A program made the translations under genes and the position numbers. From Oxalobacteraceae bacterium (GTDB taxonomy: Bacteria; Pseudomonadota; Gammaproteobacteria; Burkholderiales; Burkholderiaceae_D), in NCBI GenBank assembly GCA_013284265.1, contig JABTBR010000001.1:248001-312000 (forward strand): 64,000 bases of DNA. Direction: 5' to 3'. Numbering within the stretch: the first letter of the stretch is position 1; every line of letters starts with the position of its first letter. The notes under the pieces are model-generated. The model had not been told where the DNA came from. It did not search any database and worked only from the letters and a program-made list of their open reading frames with translations. Below are positions 1-9,074 of the stretch, in pieces.

Positions 1-1
1 G

Positions 2-211
2 TGGACCGCCTCGCCTTTCGATGCCTATCCGGGCTTTGTGGCGCAGGGCGACCTGGCCTATTCGGCGCCGCACTTCCTCACCCACCAGGTGCTGCGCGGC
101 GCCTCCTTCGCCACGCCCTCGCGTTTTGGCTCGGCCAAATTCCGCCAGTTCCTGTTGCCCGAGCGCGACGAGCTGTTCGCCGGCCTGCGCACCTGCGCCT
201 GGCAGCGCTAG
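2..211 (+). CDS. EgtB/SenA-like protein, C-terminal fragment (cut by window edge)
   Basis: Only the last 69 codons are inside the window. The motif HQVLRGASFATP followed by a short basic stretch and the end FAGLRTCAWQR matches the C-terminal FGE-sulfatase fold of EgtB, the iron-dependent sulfoxide synthase of ergothioneine biosynthesis. Its paralogue SenA, which makes selenoneine in some Burkholderiales, has the same tail, so the two cannot be told apart here. The catalytic N-terminal DinB part is off the left edge. It is followed by a 151-base gap before the next likely start. Confidence 0.7.
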   Translation, partial: WTASPFDAYPGFVAQGDLAYSAPHFLTHQVLRGASFATPSRFGSAKFRQFLLPERDELFAGLRTCAWQR

Positions 212-362
212 GGTGGCGCCAGGGCAGCGCTTTGGCGGCGTGGCTGGCCCGGCGACGCTCGCGCGGCCATGCGGCTGGCTCGCTGGGTCATGCTGTAACG
301 GCAAGGGAAGGGTGTTGGTAAAGTTATACTGCTGGCCTACATCTTTACCGCTGCGAGCCAGA

Positions 363-1715
363 ATGCGTATCCCGTCCCACCCGATCAAATCCACCGGCCA
401 GCGCGCCGCCCCCATGCTGAGCGGCGTGCTGACAGCGTTGGCACTGCTGTTTGTCAGTGGCTGCGGAGGCGGAGGCGGTGGCGGGAGCGCGAACGCCCAG
501 GCCGGCATCGTCAGTCCCGCCGCGCTGGAGATTACCGTGCCGCAGGAGATCCGTAATCCAGTCGGCGGCAGCGCGCCGGACAATCTGCCGGTGTCCAAAA
601 TGAGCGAGGCGGCCATTATTGGCAACGGCATCATGGTGCGTTCCGCGTCGGCCTCGAGCACGGAGGTGGACAAGCGCATGGTGCGTCCGGGCACCCGCCT
701 GACCGTGCTCGATCAGCAGGGTAAATTTGTCTCCACGGTCGACTATGGATTGACCCTGGCCGAGGGCTATGCCGGCGACTGGGCGATGCTGCCCGCGCCC
801 GGCGGCATGACACTGGTGCAGCTGGAGAAGGGTTCGAAGCTGCTGCAGTTCGATGCGGCGGGCAAGCTGCTGAGCGACGTGAATGGCGTCAATCTCTATA
901 CGCCGGAGCCGCCCGCGAAACTGCAGGCGTCGATCTACCAGAGCGCGGCGGCGCTCGATGGCAATGGCTTCTGGCTGGCCACCACCTATGTCTTCCCGCA
1001 GGAGGACGGCACCAAAATGTACCGGCTGGTGCTGACCAAGTTCGATATGGCGGGCAAGCCGCTGACGCCGACCGGGATACTGTGGAACTCGAACAAGGCG
1101 CTCACGCCGCGCCTGGCCGCCAGCGGCGGGGCGGTGCTGGTGGCCTGGAATGACAGCGGCTCGCCGATGCTGGCCAATTGGGCCAAGGGCGCGGGAGCGC
1201 CGGCGCTACGCACGGTGAACGCAATGGGGAACTTCCTCGACCTGCGTCCGGTGGCGCTCGATGACGCGGGCAAGATGGCCATCCTGTGGAGTTCCAAGGC
1301 GGCCAATACGGGCAATCTGACCGGGGTGCTGATGAATGAGAATGGTACGCCGGTGCTTCCCGCCGGCGTTAGCAGTTGGGCAGCGGAGTCGATGTCATCG
1401 ACCTGGGGCGGCGCGCGCCATGGCGCCAGCTTCGACATGCAGCGCCTGGGTGGCAAGCTGCTGGTAGCCGACCTGATCGCCGACTTGCCGCAGCCTGGGC
1501 AGCCGGCCAACGATATTTTCGTGCTGGCCGACTACCGCTGGACCGACGCGGCTTTGTCGACCATTGAGCCGAAGGTGCTGACATTCAAGCGTCCATCCGG
1601 CAGCAAGGTGTTGACCGGGGCGCCGGCGCTGCGCCAGCTGGTGTTCGCCAACCATTCGGTGCTGCTGATTGGCGACGATACGCATCTGGAAGGTGCCGTC
1701 GTGACGCGCCGCTAG
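363..1715 (+). CDS. putative secreted lipoprotein of unknown function
   Basis: The 450-residue protein starts with a basic N-terminus, a hydrophobic segment and a lipobox FVSGC (Cys34). Seven glycines and a serine follow, a common flexible tether in Oxalobacteraceae lipoproteins. I chose the ATG at 363 because it gives a clean lipoprotein signal; the open frame continues upstream without one. The ATG at 414 is an alternative start. The mature part has scattered short beta-like repeats (such as VTVLDQQGKFVSTVDYG-type segments) suggestive of a beta-propeller, but I do not recognise a family. It converges on the malic enzyme gene, with repeat copy 1 between them. Confidence 0.75.
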   Translation: MRIPSHPIKSTGQRAAPMLSGVLTALALLFVSGCGGGGGGGSANAQAGIVSPAALEITVPQEIRNPVGGSAPDNLPVSKMSEAAIIGNGIMVRSASASSTEVDKRMVRPGTRLTVLDQQGKFVSTVDYGLTLAEGYAGDWAMLPAPGGMTLVQLEKGSKLLQFDAAGKLLSDVNGVNLYTPEPPAKLQASIYQSAAALDGNGFWLATTYVFPQEDGTKMYRLVLTKFDMAGKPLTPTGILWNSNKALTPRLAASGGAVLVAWNDSGSPMLANWAKGAGAPALRTVNAMGNFLDLRPVALDDAGKMAILWSSKAANTGNLTGVLMNENGTPVLPAGVSSWAAESMSSTWGGARHGASFDMQRLGGKLLVADLIADLPQPGQPANDIFVLADYRWTDAALSTIEPKVLTFKRPSGSKVLTGAPALRQLVFANHSVLLIGDDTHLEGAVVTRR

Positions 1716-1753
1716 TTGTGGGGCCAACTGAGCGGGCCGTTGGCAGCGGCTTG

Positions 1754-1818
1754 AACCCACGGCAAAGAGCCGGGGTCTGACCCGCCGGGTCAGACCCCAG
1801 GGTTAAGCCGTAGGTTTT
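1754..1818 (+). repeat. orientable palindromic repeat, copy 1 (short form)
   Basis: Outer arms AACCCACGGC and GCCGTAGGTT enclose a central perfect palindrome GGGGTCTGACCC-GCC-GGGTCAGACCCC. The linkers between arms and core differ (AAAGAGCC on the left, AGGGTTAA on the right), giving the element a direction. It lies between two convergent gene ends. Five related copies occur at 24451, 28556, 34694, 49173 and 55091. Confidence 0.9.
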
Positions 1819-1851
1819 AAATTGCTGCTGGCGGCCCACCTGGTAAAAAAC

Positions 1852-3084
1852 TCAGATCAGCGACTGCGCGAGCGCGCCGAGCTGCTCGGAGTACGCCGCT
1901 TCATCGAGTTCCTTGCGTGCCACGCCGCTGCGGAAGGCTGCGGTGGCGATCTGCGGGGTGACGCCGCGCAGCAGGCGCGGGTCCAGCAGGCCAGGCACCA
2001 CATAGTCCTTGCCGAAGCGCGGATCGCTGCGCGCCATGCCGGCGAGCGCCACCACGCAGGCGCGCTTCATTTCCTGGTTGATGGTGCTGGCGCCGCAGTC
2101 GAGCGCGGCGCGGAACAGGTAAGGGAAGCACAGCGCGTTGTTGATCTGGTTCGGATAGTCGGAGCGGCCGGTGGCGATGATCGCGTCCGGCGCCACTTCG
2201 CGCACCAGCTCCGGGCGCAGTTCCGGTTCCGGATTGGCCAGCGTGAACACGATCGGCGTCTTGTTCATCTTCTGCACGTCCAGCGGCGACAGCACGCCCG
2301 GACCGGATACGCCGAGGAAGACGTCGGCGCCTTGCATGACATCGGACAGGGTGGTGGCCGTGGTGTCCTGCGCCCACTCCAGTTTTTCGGCCGTCAGGCC
2401 GCGCGCGACGCTCAGCACGCCCTTGCTGTCGCAGACGAAGATGTTCTTGCGCTGCGCGCCCAGATCGACCAGCAGTTCCAGGCAGGCGATGGCGGCGGCA
2501 CCGGCGCCGGAGCAGACGATCTTCACGGTGGCGATATCGCGGCCGCTCATTTCAATCGCGTTCAGCATGCCCGCGCCTACGACGATGGCGGTGCCGTGCT
2601 GGTCGTCATGGAACACCGGGATCGACAGGCGCTCGCGCAGCTTGCGCTCGATGTAGAAGCACTCCGGGGCCTTGATGTCTTCCAGGTTGATGCCGCCGAA
2701 CGTCGGGTGCAGGGCGGCGATGATGTCGACCAGCTTGTCCGGATCGGATTCGTCGATTTCGATGTCGAAGGAATCGATGCCGGCGAATTTCTTGAACAGC
2801 ACCACTTTGCCCTCCATCACAGGCTTGCCGGCCAGTGCGCCGATATTGCCCAGGCCCAGAACCGCGCTGCCGTTGGTGATCACGCCGACCAGATTGCCTT
2901 TGGCGGTGTACTCATAGGCCAGGGCCGGATCGCGCTGGATTTCCACGCAGGGAGCGGCGACGCCGGGCGAGTAGGCCAGCGCCAGGTCTTCCTGGGTGCC
3001 GACGCTCTTGGTCACTTCGATGGCGATCTTGCCGGCACGGCCAGCCTTGTGATATGCGAGTGCTTTTTGCTCGATGGAACTCAT
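1852..3084 (-). CDS. malic enzyme, single-domain form
   Basis: Oxidative decarboxylation of malate to pyruvate with NAD(P)H formation. The 410-residue protein has the malic N-terminal domain with YSPGVA (Tyr38) and the [12 protein letters not shown] region near residue 70, then the NAD-binding domain with [14 protein letters not shown] near residue 190. It ends there. The common MaeB type of proteobacteria is about 760 residues because it carries a C-terminal phosphotransacetylase-like domain; this one lacks that domain and resembles short Bacillus-type enzymes in length. The coenzyme cannot be decided from sequence. It lies downstream of gdh on the same strand but is separated from it by a strong terminator. 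Confidence 0.92.
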   Translation of the reverse strand: MSSIEQKALAYHKAGRAGKIAIEVTKSVGTQEDLALAYSPGVAAPCVEIQRDPALAYEYTAKGNLVGVITNGSAVLGLGNIGALAGKPVMEGKVVLFKKFAGIDSFDIEIDESDPDKLVDIIAALHPTFGGINLEDIKAPECFYIERKLRERLSIPVFHDDQHGTAIVVGAGMLNAIEMSGRDIATVKIVCSGAGAAAIACLELLVDLGAQRKNIFVCDSKGVLSVARGLTAEKLEWAQDTTATTLSDVMQGADVFLGVSGPGVLSPLDVQKMNKTPIVFTLANPEPELRPELVREVAPDAIIATGRSDYPNQINNALCFPYLFRAALDCGASTINQEMKRACVVALAGMARSDPRFGKDYVVPGLLDPRLLRGVTPQIATAAFRSGVARKELDEAAYSEQLGALAQSLI

Positions 3085-3122
3085 TGTCTATTATCCTTGT
3101 CTGTTGCCTGCGCCGAATGCGC

Positions 3123-3158
3123 AAAACGCCTGCACGAGCTAAACAGCTCGGGCAGGCG
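3123..3158 (-). terminator. Rho-independent terminator of gdh
   Basis: Reading the minus strand, a stem CGCCTGCCCGAGCT / AGCTCGTGCAGGCG with a GTTT loop and one mismatch is followed directly by TTTT. It begins about 30 bases after the gdh stop codon, so gdh and the malic enzyme are probably separate transcripts. Confidence 0.85.
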
Positions 3159-3186
3159 CAAATCAGCTTGTCTTGTTAACCGAGGA

Positions 3187-4479
3187 TCATGGGTACAGGC
3201 CGCGCACTTCGCGCGCTTGTAGCACGCGGGTGCAGGCAAGAATGAAGGTTGCGGTGCGCAGCGTGACCTTCTTGTCCTGTGACACCGTCCATACGGCGTT
3301 GAATGCGTCCTGCATGATGCGGGTCAGGCGCGCATTGATTTCGTCTTCGCTCCAGAAGAAACTGGAGAAGTCCTGTACCCATTCGAAGTAACTGACGGTC
3401 ACGCCACCGGCATTGGCCAGTACGTCGGGCACGATCAGTACGTCTTTGTCGGTCAGGATGTCGTCGGCTTCCGGCGTGGTAGGGCCGTTGGCGCCTTCGA
3501 GGATGATCTTGGTGCGGATCATGGGGGCATTGGCGGCGGTAATTTGCTGTTCCAGCGCTGCCGGAATGAGTATATCCGATTCAATCCCCCAGAATGCCTC
3601 ACGTTCGAGGAAAGCCTCTACTCCCGGGAAGCCCTTCACGCTGCCGGTTTCGGCCACGTGCAGGTGTAGCTTCGCTACATCCAGGCCACCCTGATGCACC
3701 ACGGTGCCGACGTGATCCTGCACCGCGATGACCTTGGCGCCGGCATTGGCGAACATGGTCGCGGCCACGCCGCCGACATTGCCGAAGCCCTGGATGGCCA
3801 CGCGGGCACCTTCGATCGCCACGCCGCGTTTGGCGGCCGCTTCGCAGCCCACCACGTACACGCCGCGGCCGGTCGCTTCGCGGCGGCCCAGCGAGCCACC
3901 CAGCGAAATCGGTTTGCCGGTGACCACGCCGGTCGACAGATTGCCTTCGATCATGGCGTAGGAATCCATCATCCAGGCCATCACTTGTTCGTTGGTGTTG
4001 ACGTCCGGCGCCGGGATGTCTTTGTTCGGTCCGATGATCAGGCTGATCTCGCTGGTGTAGCGGCGGGTCAGGCGCTGCAGTTCGCCACGCGACAGGGTCT
4101 TGGGATCGACACGGATGCCGCCTTTGGCGCCGCCGTAGGGCACGTTGACCGCGGCATTTTTTACCGTCATCCAGGCCGACAGGGCCATCACTTCGGACAG
4201 CGTCACGTCCTGGTGGAAGCGCACGCCGCCTTTGCCCGGGCCGCGCGACATATTGTGCTGCACACGGTAGCCTTCGTAGTGGGCGATGCTGCCGTCGTCA
4301 CGTTCGATAGGCACGTCCACCGTCAGGATGCGCTTGGGGCGCTTGAGCGTTTCGATCCAGCGCGACAGGCTGCCCAGGTGCGGCTCGACGCGGTCGATTT
4401 GCTGCAGATAGACGCCCCATGGACCGAGGTCGTCGGGATTGAGGTAGGAAGGCAGTGCGTGTTGGGTGGTCATGCTCAA
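3187..4479 (-). CDS. gdhA: glutamate dehydrogenase (Glu/Leu/Phe/Val family)
   Basis: Reversible oxidative deamination of glutamate to 2-oxoglutarate and ammonia. The 430-residue protein carries the substrate loop KGGVRFH near residue 83, the catalytic lysine in [10 protein letters not shown] (Lys119), [15 protein letters not shown], and the dinucleotide-binding QGFGNVGG. Length fits the hexameric NAD-dependent form; coenzyme preference is inferred. AGGAG sits ten bases before the ATG. A LysR-type gene lies 191 bases upstream on the same strand, and two palindromes in that gap are placed as a LysR-type operator would be. Confidence 0.95.
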   Translation of the reverse strand: MSMTTQHALPSYLNPDDLGPWGVYLQQIDRVEPHLGSLSRWIETLKRPKRILTVDVPIERDDGSIAHYEGYRVQHNMSRGPGKGGVRFHQDVTLSEVMALSAWMTVKNAAVNVPYGGAKGGIRVDPKTLSRGELQRLTRRYTSEISLIIGPNKDIPAPDVNTNEQVMAWMMDSYAMIEGNLSTGVVTGKPISLGGSLGRREATGRGVYVVGCEAAAKRGVAIEGARVAIQGFGNVGGVAATMFANAGAKVIAVQDHVGTVVHQGGLDVAKLHLHVAETGSVKGFPGVEAFLEREAFWGIESDILIPAALEQQITAANAPMIRTKIILEGANGPTTPEADDILTDKDVLIVPDVLANAGGVTVSYFEWVQDFSSFFWSEDEINARLTRIMQDAFNAVWTVSQDKKVTLRTATFILACTRVLQAREVRGLYP

Positions 4480-4534
4480 GGCTCCTGTGGATTCGTGAAA
4501 TGGCGGCGTTTTTGGCGCTGCTCAAGTGGGACGA

Positions 4535-4602
4535 ATCATAGGGTGCCTGGCGGGAAACGGGCCAATGCTGAATCCGCATTCAGCTATGCATTTTTTGCAT
4601 AG
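4535..4602 (-). promoter_or_regulatory. candidate gdh promoter with two LysR-type operator palindromes
   Basis: Two adjacent perfect inverted repeats are visible: GCTGAAT-CCGC-ATTCAGC (4567-4584) and CTATGCA-TTTTT-TGCATAG (4584-4602). The second contains a T-N11-A box. On the minus strand a TATGAT -10 lies at 4535-4540, giving a start near 4528. The palindrome centres then fall near -65 and -47, the usual recognition and activation sites of LysR-type regulators. The -35 match (TTGGCC, spacer 19) is poor, which fits an activated promoter. Operator role is inference. Confidence 0.55.
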
Positions 4603-4670
4603 TTTGGAAAGTGGCCTTGGTGCCACTTGCCAAGCGCTGTCATGGTGCGGATGTTATTTGACTACATTTT

Positions 4671-5633
4671 TTAGCGTTCCGACGCTTTCAGGCGCGGCTT
4701 GCGGCCGCTACTTTTTTGTTGGTATTCGAGAAAATCCCACAGTCTTTCCACAATTGCCTTGCCGCGCCGCTGCGCCGAGGGGCGTTCGCGGTACAGGCGG
4801 ATCTCCATTTCGATTTCCCATTCGGCGCTGCCGCCATCGGCGCGCGCCAGCTGCTTTTGCTTGAGTTCGCGCGTGACGGCCGATTCGGGCAGGAAGGCGA
4901 TGCCGCGTCCTTCCAGCGCCATCATCTTCAAGCCTTCGGCCATATCGGTCTCGTAGTGCGGGTCCAGATGCGGCGGCTGCTTGGCGTCGGCCAGGATCAG
5001 GTCGACCATGCGGCCCAGATAGGCGTTGTTTGTGTAGGATAGGAACGGCAGTGGTTCCTCCTTGCTGCCTGGTAGGGTGTACTCGGGCACGCGCGCCTTG
5101 TCGCAGCGGGCATAGGCGCGCAGCGATTCATGGCCCAGCACCAGCATATCGTAGCGTCCCGGGTCCAGTTGCACCGGCTGGCGCGGGTGGTGATAGCACA
5201 ACAACAGGTCGCAGCCGCCTTCGACCAGCTGCAGCACGGCGTCGTGTACATTGACCGCCATCAGGCGGCTGCTGATGGGGGCGAAGTCATGCTCGAGCGC
5301 GGTCAGCCATTTCGGCACGAAGGTCAGCGACAGCGTGTGCGGCACCGCCAGGTCGATGCTGGTCTGGGCCGCCGCGCGTTTACTGCGCAGCATGTCGCGC
5401 GCACCGTTAATCTGCGCCAGCATTTCCAGCGCCTGTTCGTAGAACACGATGCCGGCCGGCGTGAGCCGGGTAGGGTAGGAGGTGCGGTCGACCAGATCGG
5501 TACCCAGCCAGTTTTCCAGCGACTGGATACGGCGCGAAAAGGCGGGCTGCGTCACGTGGCGCAGCGCCGCCGAGCGGCTGAAGTTATTGGTCTCGACCAG
5601 GGAGATGAAGTCTTCCAGCCATTTGGTTTCCAT
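4671..5633 (-). CDS. LysR-type transcriptional regulator, HypT-like
   Basis: 320 residues. The N-terminal winged helix-turn-helix reads METKWLEDFISLV, then VTQPAFSRRIQSLENWLG, typical of LysR-type proteins. The C-terminal sensor domain has LSYTNNAYLGRM and ALEGRGIAFLPE. The opening ETKWL and the Y-x-N-x-Y-x-G-R-M segment match E. coli HypT (YjiE), which responds to hypochlorous acid. I chose the ATG at 5633 because it starts exactly at the family N-terminus; the frame runs further upstream into the MFS gene. Its likely target is gdh immediately downstream. The inducer is unknown. Confidence 0.88.
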   Translation of the reverse strand: METKWLEDFISLVETNNFSRSAALRHVTQPAFSRRIQSLENWLGTDLVDRTSYPTRLTPAGIVFYEQALEMLAQINGARDMLRSKRAAAQTSIDLAVPHTLSLTFVPKWLTALEHDFAPISSRLMAVNVHDAVLQLVEGGCDLLLCYHHPRQPVQLDPGRYDMLVLGHESLRAYARCDKARVPEYTLPGSKEEPLPFLSYTNNAYLGRMVDLILADAKQPPHLDPHYETDMAEGLKMMALEGRGIAFLPESAVTRELKQKQLARADGGSAEWEIEMEIRLYRERPSAQRRGKAIVERLWDFLEYQQKSSGRKPRLKASER

Positions 5634-5695
5634 GCTGCTTCCTTGCGTTCTTGTTTGTGTTCTCGGGTGCGTTTTTTGTGCGCGTTTTTGTCTGC

Positions 5696-7141
5696 TTATG
5701 CGCTGCGCTTTGCCACGGCGGCGGGCGGATCGATGTGGCGCATCGGCGTGAGCAGATACATCAGCGCGGCCAGCCCCAGCAGCAGGATGCCGCCGCCGGC
5801 AAACAGCTGGCCCAGCGTGATCGTCTTGAGCAGTAGTCCGGTGCCGGCCGCCGACAGCGGCGCCAGTCCCATGAAGATGAACATGAAGATGCTCATGGCG
5901 CGGCCCATCATCTGCGGCGGTACGCGGCGCTGGATCCAGCTGAACACCGTGATCTGGATAAAACCGGATAGTACGCCAATCAGCAGCAGCACGGTGGCGG
6001 CCTGCCATTCCGTCCGCACGGCGGCGAGCGGCAGCAGCATGGCGCCGGCCAGCGCATCGATCAGCAGCGCCAGGCTGCCGAAGCTGATGCCGCGCCGCAG
6101 TTGCGCGCCTTTGGCGGCGGCCAGCGCCATCCCCAGCAGCATGCCGGCGCCGTTGGCGCCCATCAGCAGGCCCAGTGAAGCGGCACCATGCATATGGGTG
6201 TCGGCCAGTACCGGCAAGGCGACCTGCATCGCGCCGCCGATCAGCAGCGAGACCGTGCCCCAGTACAGGAAGCACAGGCGCAGGCCCATGTCGTTCCAGA
6301 CCATGGCCAGGCCGGCGCCGACCGAGCGCCAGACCGATTGCGGTGCCATCTGCGCCGCATGGATTGGGTGCGCGGTGTGCGTGGCGGCACGTGGCAGTGA
6401 AGTCACGTGGCTCAGGGTCCAGGCCGAGATCAGGAAGCTGAGGCAATCGAGGCCAAAGGCCAGTGCGAGGCCGTTCGCTTCGGGCACGATGGCGCCGGCG
6501 CTGGGCTGGCCCGATCCACTCAAGGCAATCAGCAGCGCGGCCAGCAGCGGGCCGGCCAGCATGGTCAGCTGGCGCATGCCCATCATGATGCCGTTGGCCT
6601 TTTCCAGCTGGGCCGGGGCGACGGTTTGCGGCAGGATCGAGGTGGCGGCGGGGATGGCGAAAGCCTGCGCCAGGCCGATCGCGAGTGCCAGCGCATAGAC
6701 GATCATCAGCGTGATATGCGGCGTCAGGTTCAGCGTCAGCGACAGTGCGGGCGATAGTGCCAGCGTGAGTTCGGGCTGGCGGTTCAGCACCAGCAGCGTC
6801 AGAGGAATCAGCAGCGCGGCATTGGCATACTTGCTCAGCATGAGTACGCGGCGCGGCGAGTAGCGGTCCACCAGCGCGCCGCCGATCAGGATGAAGACCG
6901 CGCGCGGGATACTCATCAGCGCGATCACCAGGCCCAGCGCCAGCGTGTCGCCGGTGACCTTGAGCACCAGCCAGGGCAGGGCGATCAGCGACAGCTGGTC
7001 GCCCAGTTGCGAGATCACGCTGCCGCTCATCAGCCAGCGGAAATTCGCATCGCGCAGCAGCGGCGTGCCGGCGGGTGCCGCGCTTGAGATGGGTTCCGGC
7101 GCGGCGGCCGTAGTGTGCTGCTGGTGTTGAGGTGGGGGCAT
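5696..7141 (-). CDS. MFS transporter (EntS-like drug/siderophore exporter type)
   Basis: 481 residues with about 12 hydrophobic segments. A charged Pro/Ala-rich N-terminal tail of about 30 residues precedes the first segment. GALVDRYSPRRVL after the second segment is the MFS signature loop, and the overall pattern suits the MFS_3 group (EntS-like exporters). A good ribosome site (AAAGGA) lies eight bases before the start, inside the end of the marR gene. The two genes are 11 bases apart, so this is very likely the efflux pump controlled by that MarR regulator. Substrate unknown. Confidence 0.88.
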   Translation of the reverse strand: MPPPQHQQHTTAAAPEPISSAAPAGTPLLRDANFRWLMSGSVISQLGDQLSLIALPWLVLKVTGDTLALGLVIALMSIPRAVFILIGGALVDRYSPRRVLMLSKYANAALLIPLTLLVLNRQPELTLALSPALSLTLNLTPHITLMIVYALALAIGLAQAFAIPAATSILPQTVAPAQLEKANGIMMGMRQLTMLAGPLLAALLIALSGSGQPSAGAIVPEANGLALAFGLDCLSFLISAWTLSHVTSLPRAATHTAHPIHAAQMAPQSVWRSVGAGLAMVWNDMGLRLCFLYWGTVSLLIGGAMQVALPVLADTHMHGAASLGLLMGANGAGMLLGMALAAAKGAQLRRGISFGSLALLIDALAGAMLLPLAAVRTEWQAATVLLLIGVLSGFIQITVFSWIQRRVPPQMMGRAMSIFMFIFMGLAPLSAAGTGLLLKTITLGQLFAGGGILLLGLAALMYLLTPMRHIDPPAAVAKRSA

Positions 7142-7152
7142 GGCGCCGTCCT

Positions 7153-7629
7153 TTATGCGAGTGTGGAATCCATGCCGGCGATCTGGCCCAACATGGCGGT
7201 GGTGGCGCTGAGCTGATCGGGTGGGCAGTTGCGCAGCAGGTCCTTGCTGATCTGCTGGGCCACGACGATGGCGTTGTTCAGCAGTTCCAGCCCGGTGGGC
7301 GTGATGGCGGCATAGGCCACGCGCGCGTCGCGCGGGTCTTGCTGGCGTTCGACCAGGCCGATTTTTTCCAGCGGCAGCAGGGTGCGGGTGACGCCGGAGG
7401 CGGTCAGGCCCTGACGGTCGGCCAGGTCGACGCGGCGCAGGCGCGTGCCCGGTGCGCGGCTCAGGTTATACAGCAGCATGAAGTCGCTGAAGCTGATGCC
7501 GTGATAGCCGCCCAGCACCGCGTCCAGCCGGCGCACCATCACTGCCTGCGCGCGCGCCAGCTTCAGGGTGAATTCCAGGCTGGGCCCGGTGTCCGCCGTC
7601 GGCGCGATGTCTTTATTTTGTTCTGTCAT
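7153..7629 (-). CDS. MarR family transcriptional regulator
   Basis: 158 residues. The winged helix region LRRVDLADRQGLTASGVTRTLLPLEKIGLVER and the wing DPRDARVAYAAITPTG are classical MarR features (each seen as separate blocks between residues 60 and 115). The start at 7629 has GAGGA six bases upstream; the frame is open further up but without an equally good site. It is the first gene of an operon with the MFS exporter. Inverted CTTGAT/CAAGTA half-sites over its promoter suggest autorepression relieved by a small ligand, which is not identifiable. Confidence 0.9.
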   Translation of the reverse strand: MTEQNKDIAPTADTGPSLEFTLKLARAQAVMVRRLDAVLGGYHGISFSDFMLLYNLSRAPGTRLRRVDLADRQGLTASGVTRTLLPLEKIGLVERQQDPRDARVAYAAITPTGLELLNNAIVVAQQISKDLLRNCPPDQLSATTAMLGQIAGMDSTLA

Positions 7630-7671
7630 GATGATCCTCGGTGAGAATGTGTGAGAATTGATTGATTTGTT

Positions 7672-7722
7672 CTTGATAAATACTTGATTAAGCAAGTATA
7701 TAGCAAGTAAGCCAGGATGCAA
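7672..7722 (-). promoter_or_regulatory. marR-MFS promoter with dyad operator
   Basis: On the minus strand TTGCAT (7717-7722) and TATACT (7695-7700) are spaced by 16 bases. The -10 is overlapped by ATACTTG-ATTAAG-CAAGTAT (7680-7699), a perfect 7+7 inverted repeat. Extra half-sites CTTGAT (7672) and CAAGTA (7704) flank it, making two overlapping dyads. This geometry suits autorepression by the MarR protein. Confidence 0.65.
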
Positions 7723-7843
7723 AACTTTTTGGCGGATTGTCACTCGTTTGCCGGTATAAGTTTCTGAGCGGATAACTACGCTGTAGAATTGAAACGTACT
7801 TTGGGAGCAGCTTACCGTCAACTTACCGCGCTACGGAGGTTCG

Positions 7844-8128
7844 ATGTACAACGACTACTGCCTGGTTGCCCGATTCCTCATTCCTACCGATGCCCACGTC
7901 ATCGCCGGCTGCCTGAAAGCCGCCCGCATTCCCGCCATCGTGACCGACGACCAGCATGTGCAGGCGAACCTGCTGCTTGCACCCGCCATCGGCGGCGCGC
8001 GCGTGCTGGTGCTGGAGAGCCATTTGCAGATGGCCAGGGACATCTTGGCGGCCTTCGAGCGCGGCGAGCTGGCGCTGGCGGACGATGCGGACGTGGGGCC
8101 GGAGCAACTGGCGGACACGGGCCGGTGA
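7844..8128 (+). CDS. DUF2007-type putative signal-transducing protein
   Basis: 94 residues. The pattern ARFLIPTDAHVIAGCLKAARIPAIV, a variable loop, then GGARVLVLESHLQMARDIL is that of the short DUF2007 (putative prokaryotic signal-transducing) family, a small alpha/beta domain of unknown role. GGAGG lies six bases before the ATG, supporting this start. The gene stands alone between the divergent marR promoter and the next gene, with a rather acidic C-terminal tail. Confidence 0.8.
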   Translation: MYNDYCLVARFLIPTDAHVIAGCLKAARIPAIVTDDQHVQANLLLAPAIGGARVLVLESHLQMARDILAAFERGELALADDADVGPEQLADTGR

Positions 8129-8272
8129 ACCGGAATGAGTGGCGGCGGCCGCCAAGCTGATGGACGGCCTGCAAGGCGTGAAATGCACTGTCGGACACTA
8201 TCCTCGCCGACTGAATCGGCATATGCTGAGATGTCTGCCGCCGGCTGGTTTTCCTAGAGAAGAGGGGATTGC

Positions 8273-9055
8273 TTGAAGTTGTCACTGCGATGGGGACTCA
8301 GCATCAGTTTGCTGCTGAGCGTGCCTGCGTCCGCTACCGAGCCGGCGCAGATGCGGTTTGCCACGGAAGAGTGGCCGCCTTTTTTCAGCCGTGCGCTGCC
8401 GGGAAACGGCCTGACGGGCGCCCTGCTGGAAGCGGTGCTGCAGCGCATGGGCTATGCCGCGACCATCGATTATTTTCCCTGGAAGCGGGCGATGGAGGTG
8501 GGCCTGTACAACCCGCGCTACGCCGGCACGCTGGCGCTGTTCCGCACCCCTGAACGTGAAAAACTGTGCCATTTCTCCAGCCCGCTGGGAAGCCGCCAGA
8601 CCGTGCTTGCCTACCTGAAGGAAAAGCCGGTATCCGCCCCCACGCTGGCCGGCATGCAAGGCATTACCATCGGTACGGTGGCCGGTTATTCGAACGGCGA
8701 GTCGTTCGACGCCCTGGTGCGTTCCGGTCTGCTGACGGTGGAAGAGGGCGTGAATAACAATGTGAATCTGCGCAAGCTCTTGCATCGGCGCTTCAGCGTC
8801 ATCGTGATCGAAAAGCGCATGCTGCGCTATACGCTGGCCACTGACCGCTTTTCGCGGGCGGAGCGCGATAGCATCGGCATCGCCGAACACCTGTTCCCGG
8901 AACGCGCCGTGCACGTGTGTTTCCAGCGCACGCCGGCGGGCTTGAAGCAGCAGCTGGCGTTCGACGAGGCGGCCCGGGAGGTCGATCTGGCCAGGATAGA
9001 GCGCGATTACTGGCGCGGCATCAGCGCGCTGGCGCTGCCCGCGCCAGGGCAGTGA
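8273..9055 (+). CDS. periplasmic solute-binding protein (SBP_bac_3-like), TTG start
   Basis: 260 residues. The signal peptide ends VPASA before TEP. The mature part begins MRFATEEWPPF, then DYFPWKRAMEVG, features of the extracellular solute-binding family 3 group often seen as stand-alone proteins in Oxalobacteraceae. The start is TTG at 8273, chosen because AGGGGA lies just upstream and it gives an intact signal peptide; no ATG is suitably placed. No permease or ATPase gene is nearby, so it may be a sensor or a stand-alone binder rather than part of an importer. Confidence 0.8.
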   Translation: MKLSLRWGLSISLLLSVPASATEPAQMRFATEEWPPFFSRALPGNGLTGALLEAVLQRMGYAATIDYFPWKRAMEVGLYNPRYAGTLALFRTPEREKLCHFSSPLGSRQTVLAYLKEKPVSAPTLAGMQGITIGTVAGYSNGESFDALVRSGLLTVEEGVNNNVNLRKLLHRRFSVIVIEKRMLRYTLATDRFSRAERDSIGIAEHLFPERAVHVCFQRTPAGLKQQLAFDEAAREVDLARIERDYWRGISALALPAPGQ

Positions 9056-9074
9056 GGCGCGGGCGCCGCGTTCC

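Noticed and set aside
1852..3084. Malic enzyme as a truncated MaeB pseudogene
   Set aside because: The domain ends at a natural boundary, and no remains of the phosphotransacetylase domain are found downstream, where the repeat and another gene lie. Short functional malic enzymes exist.
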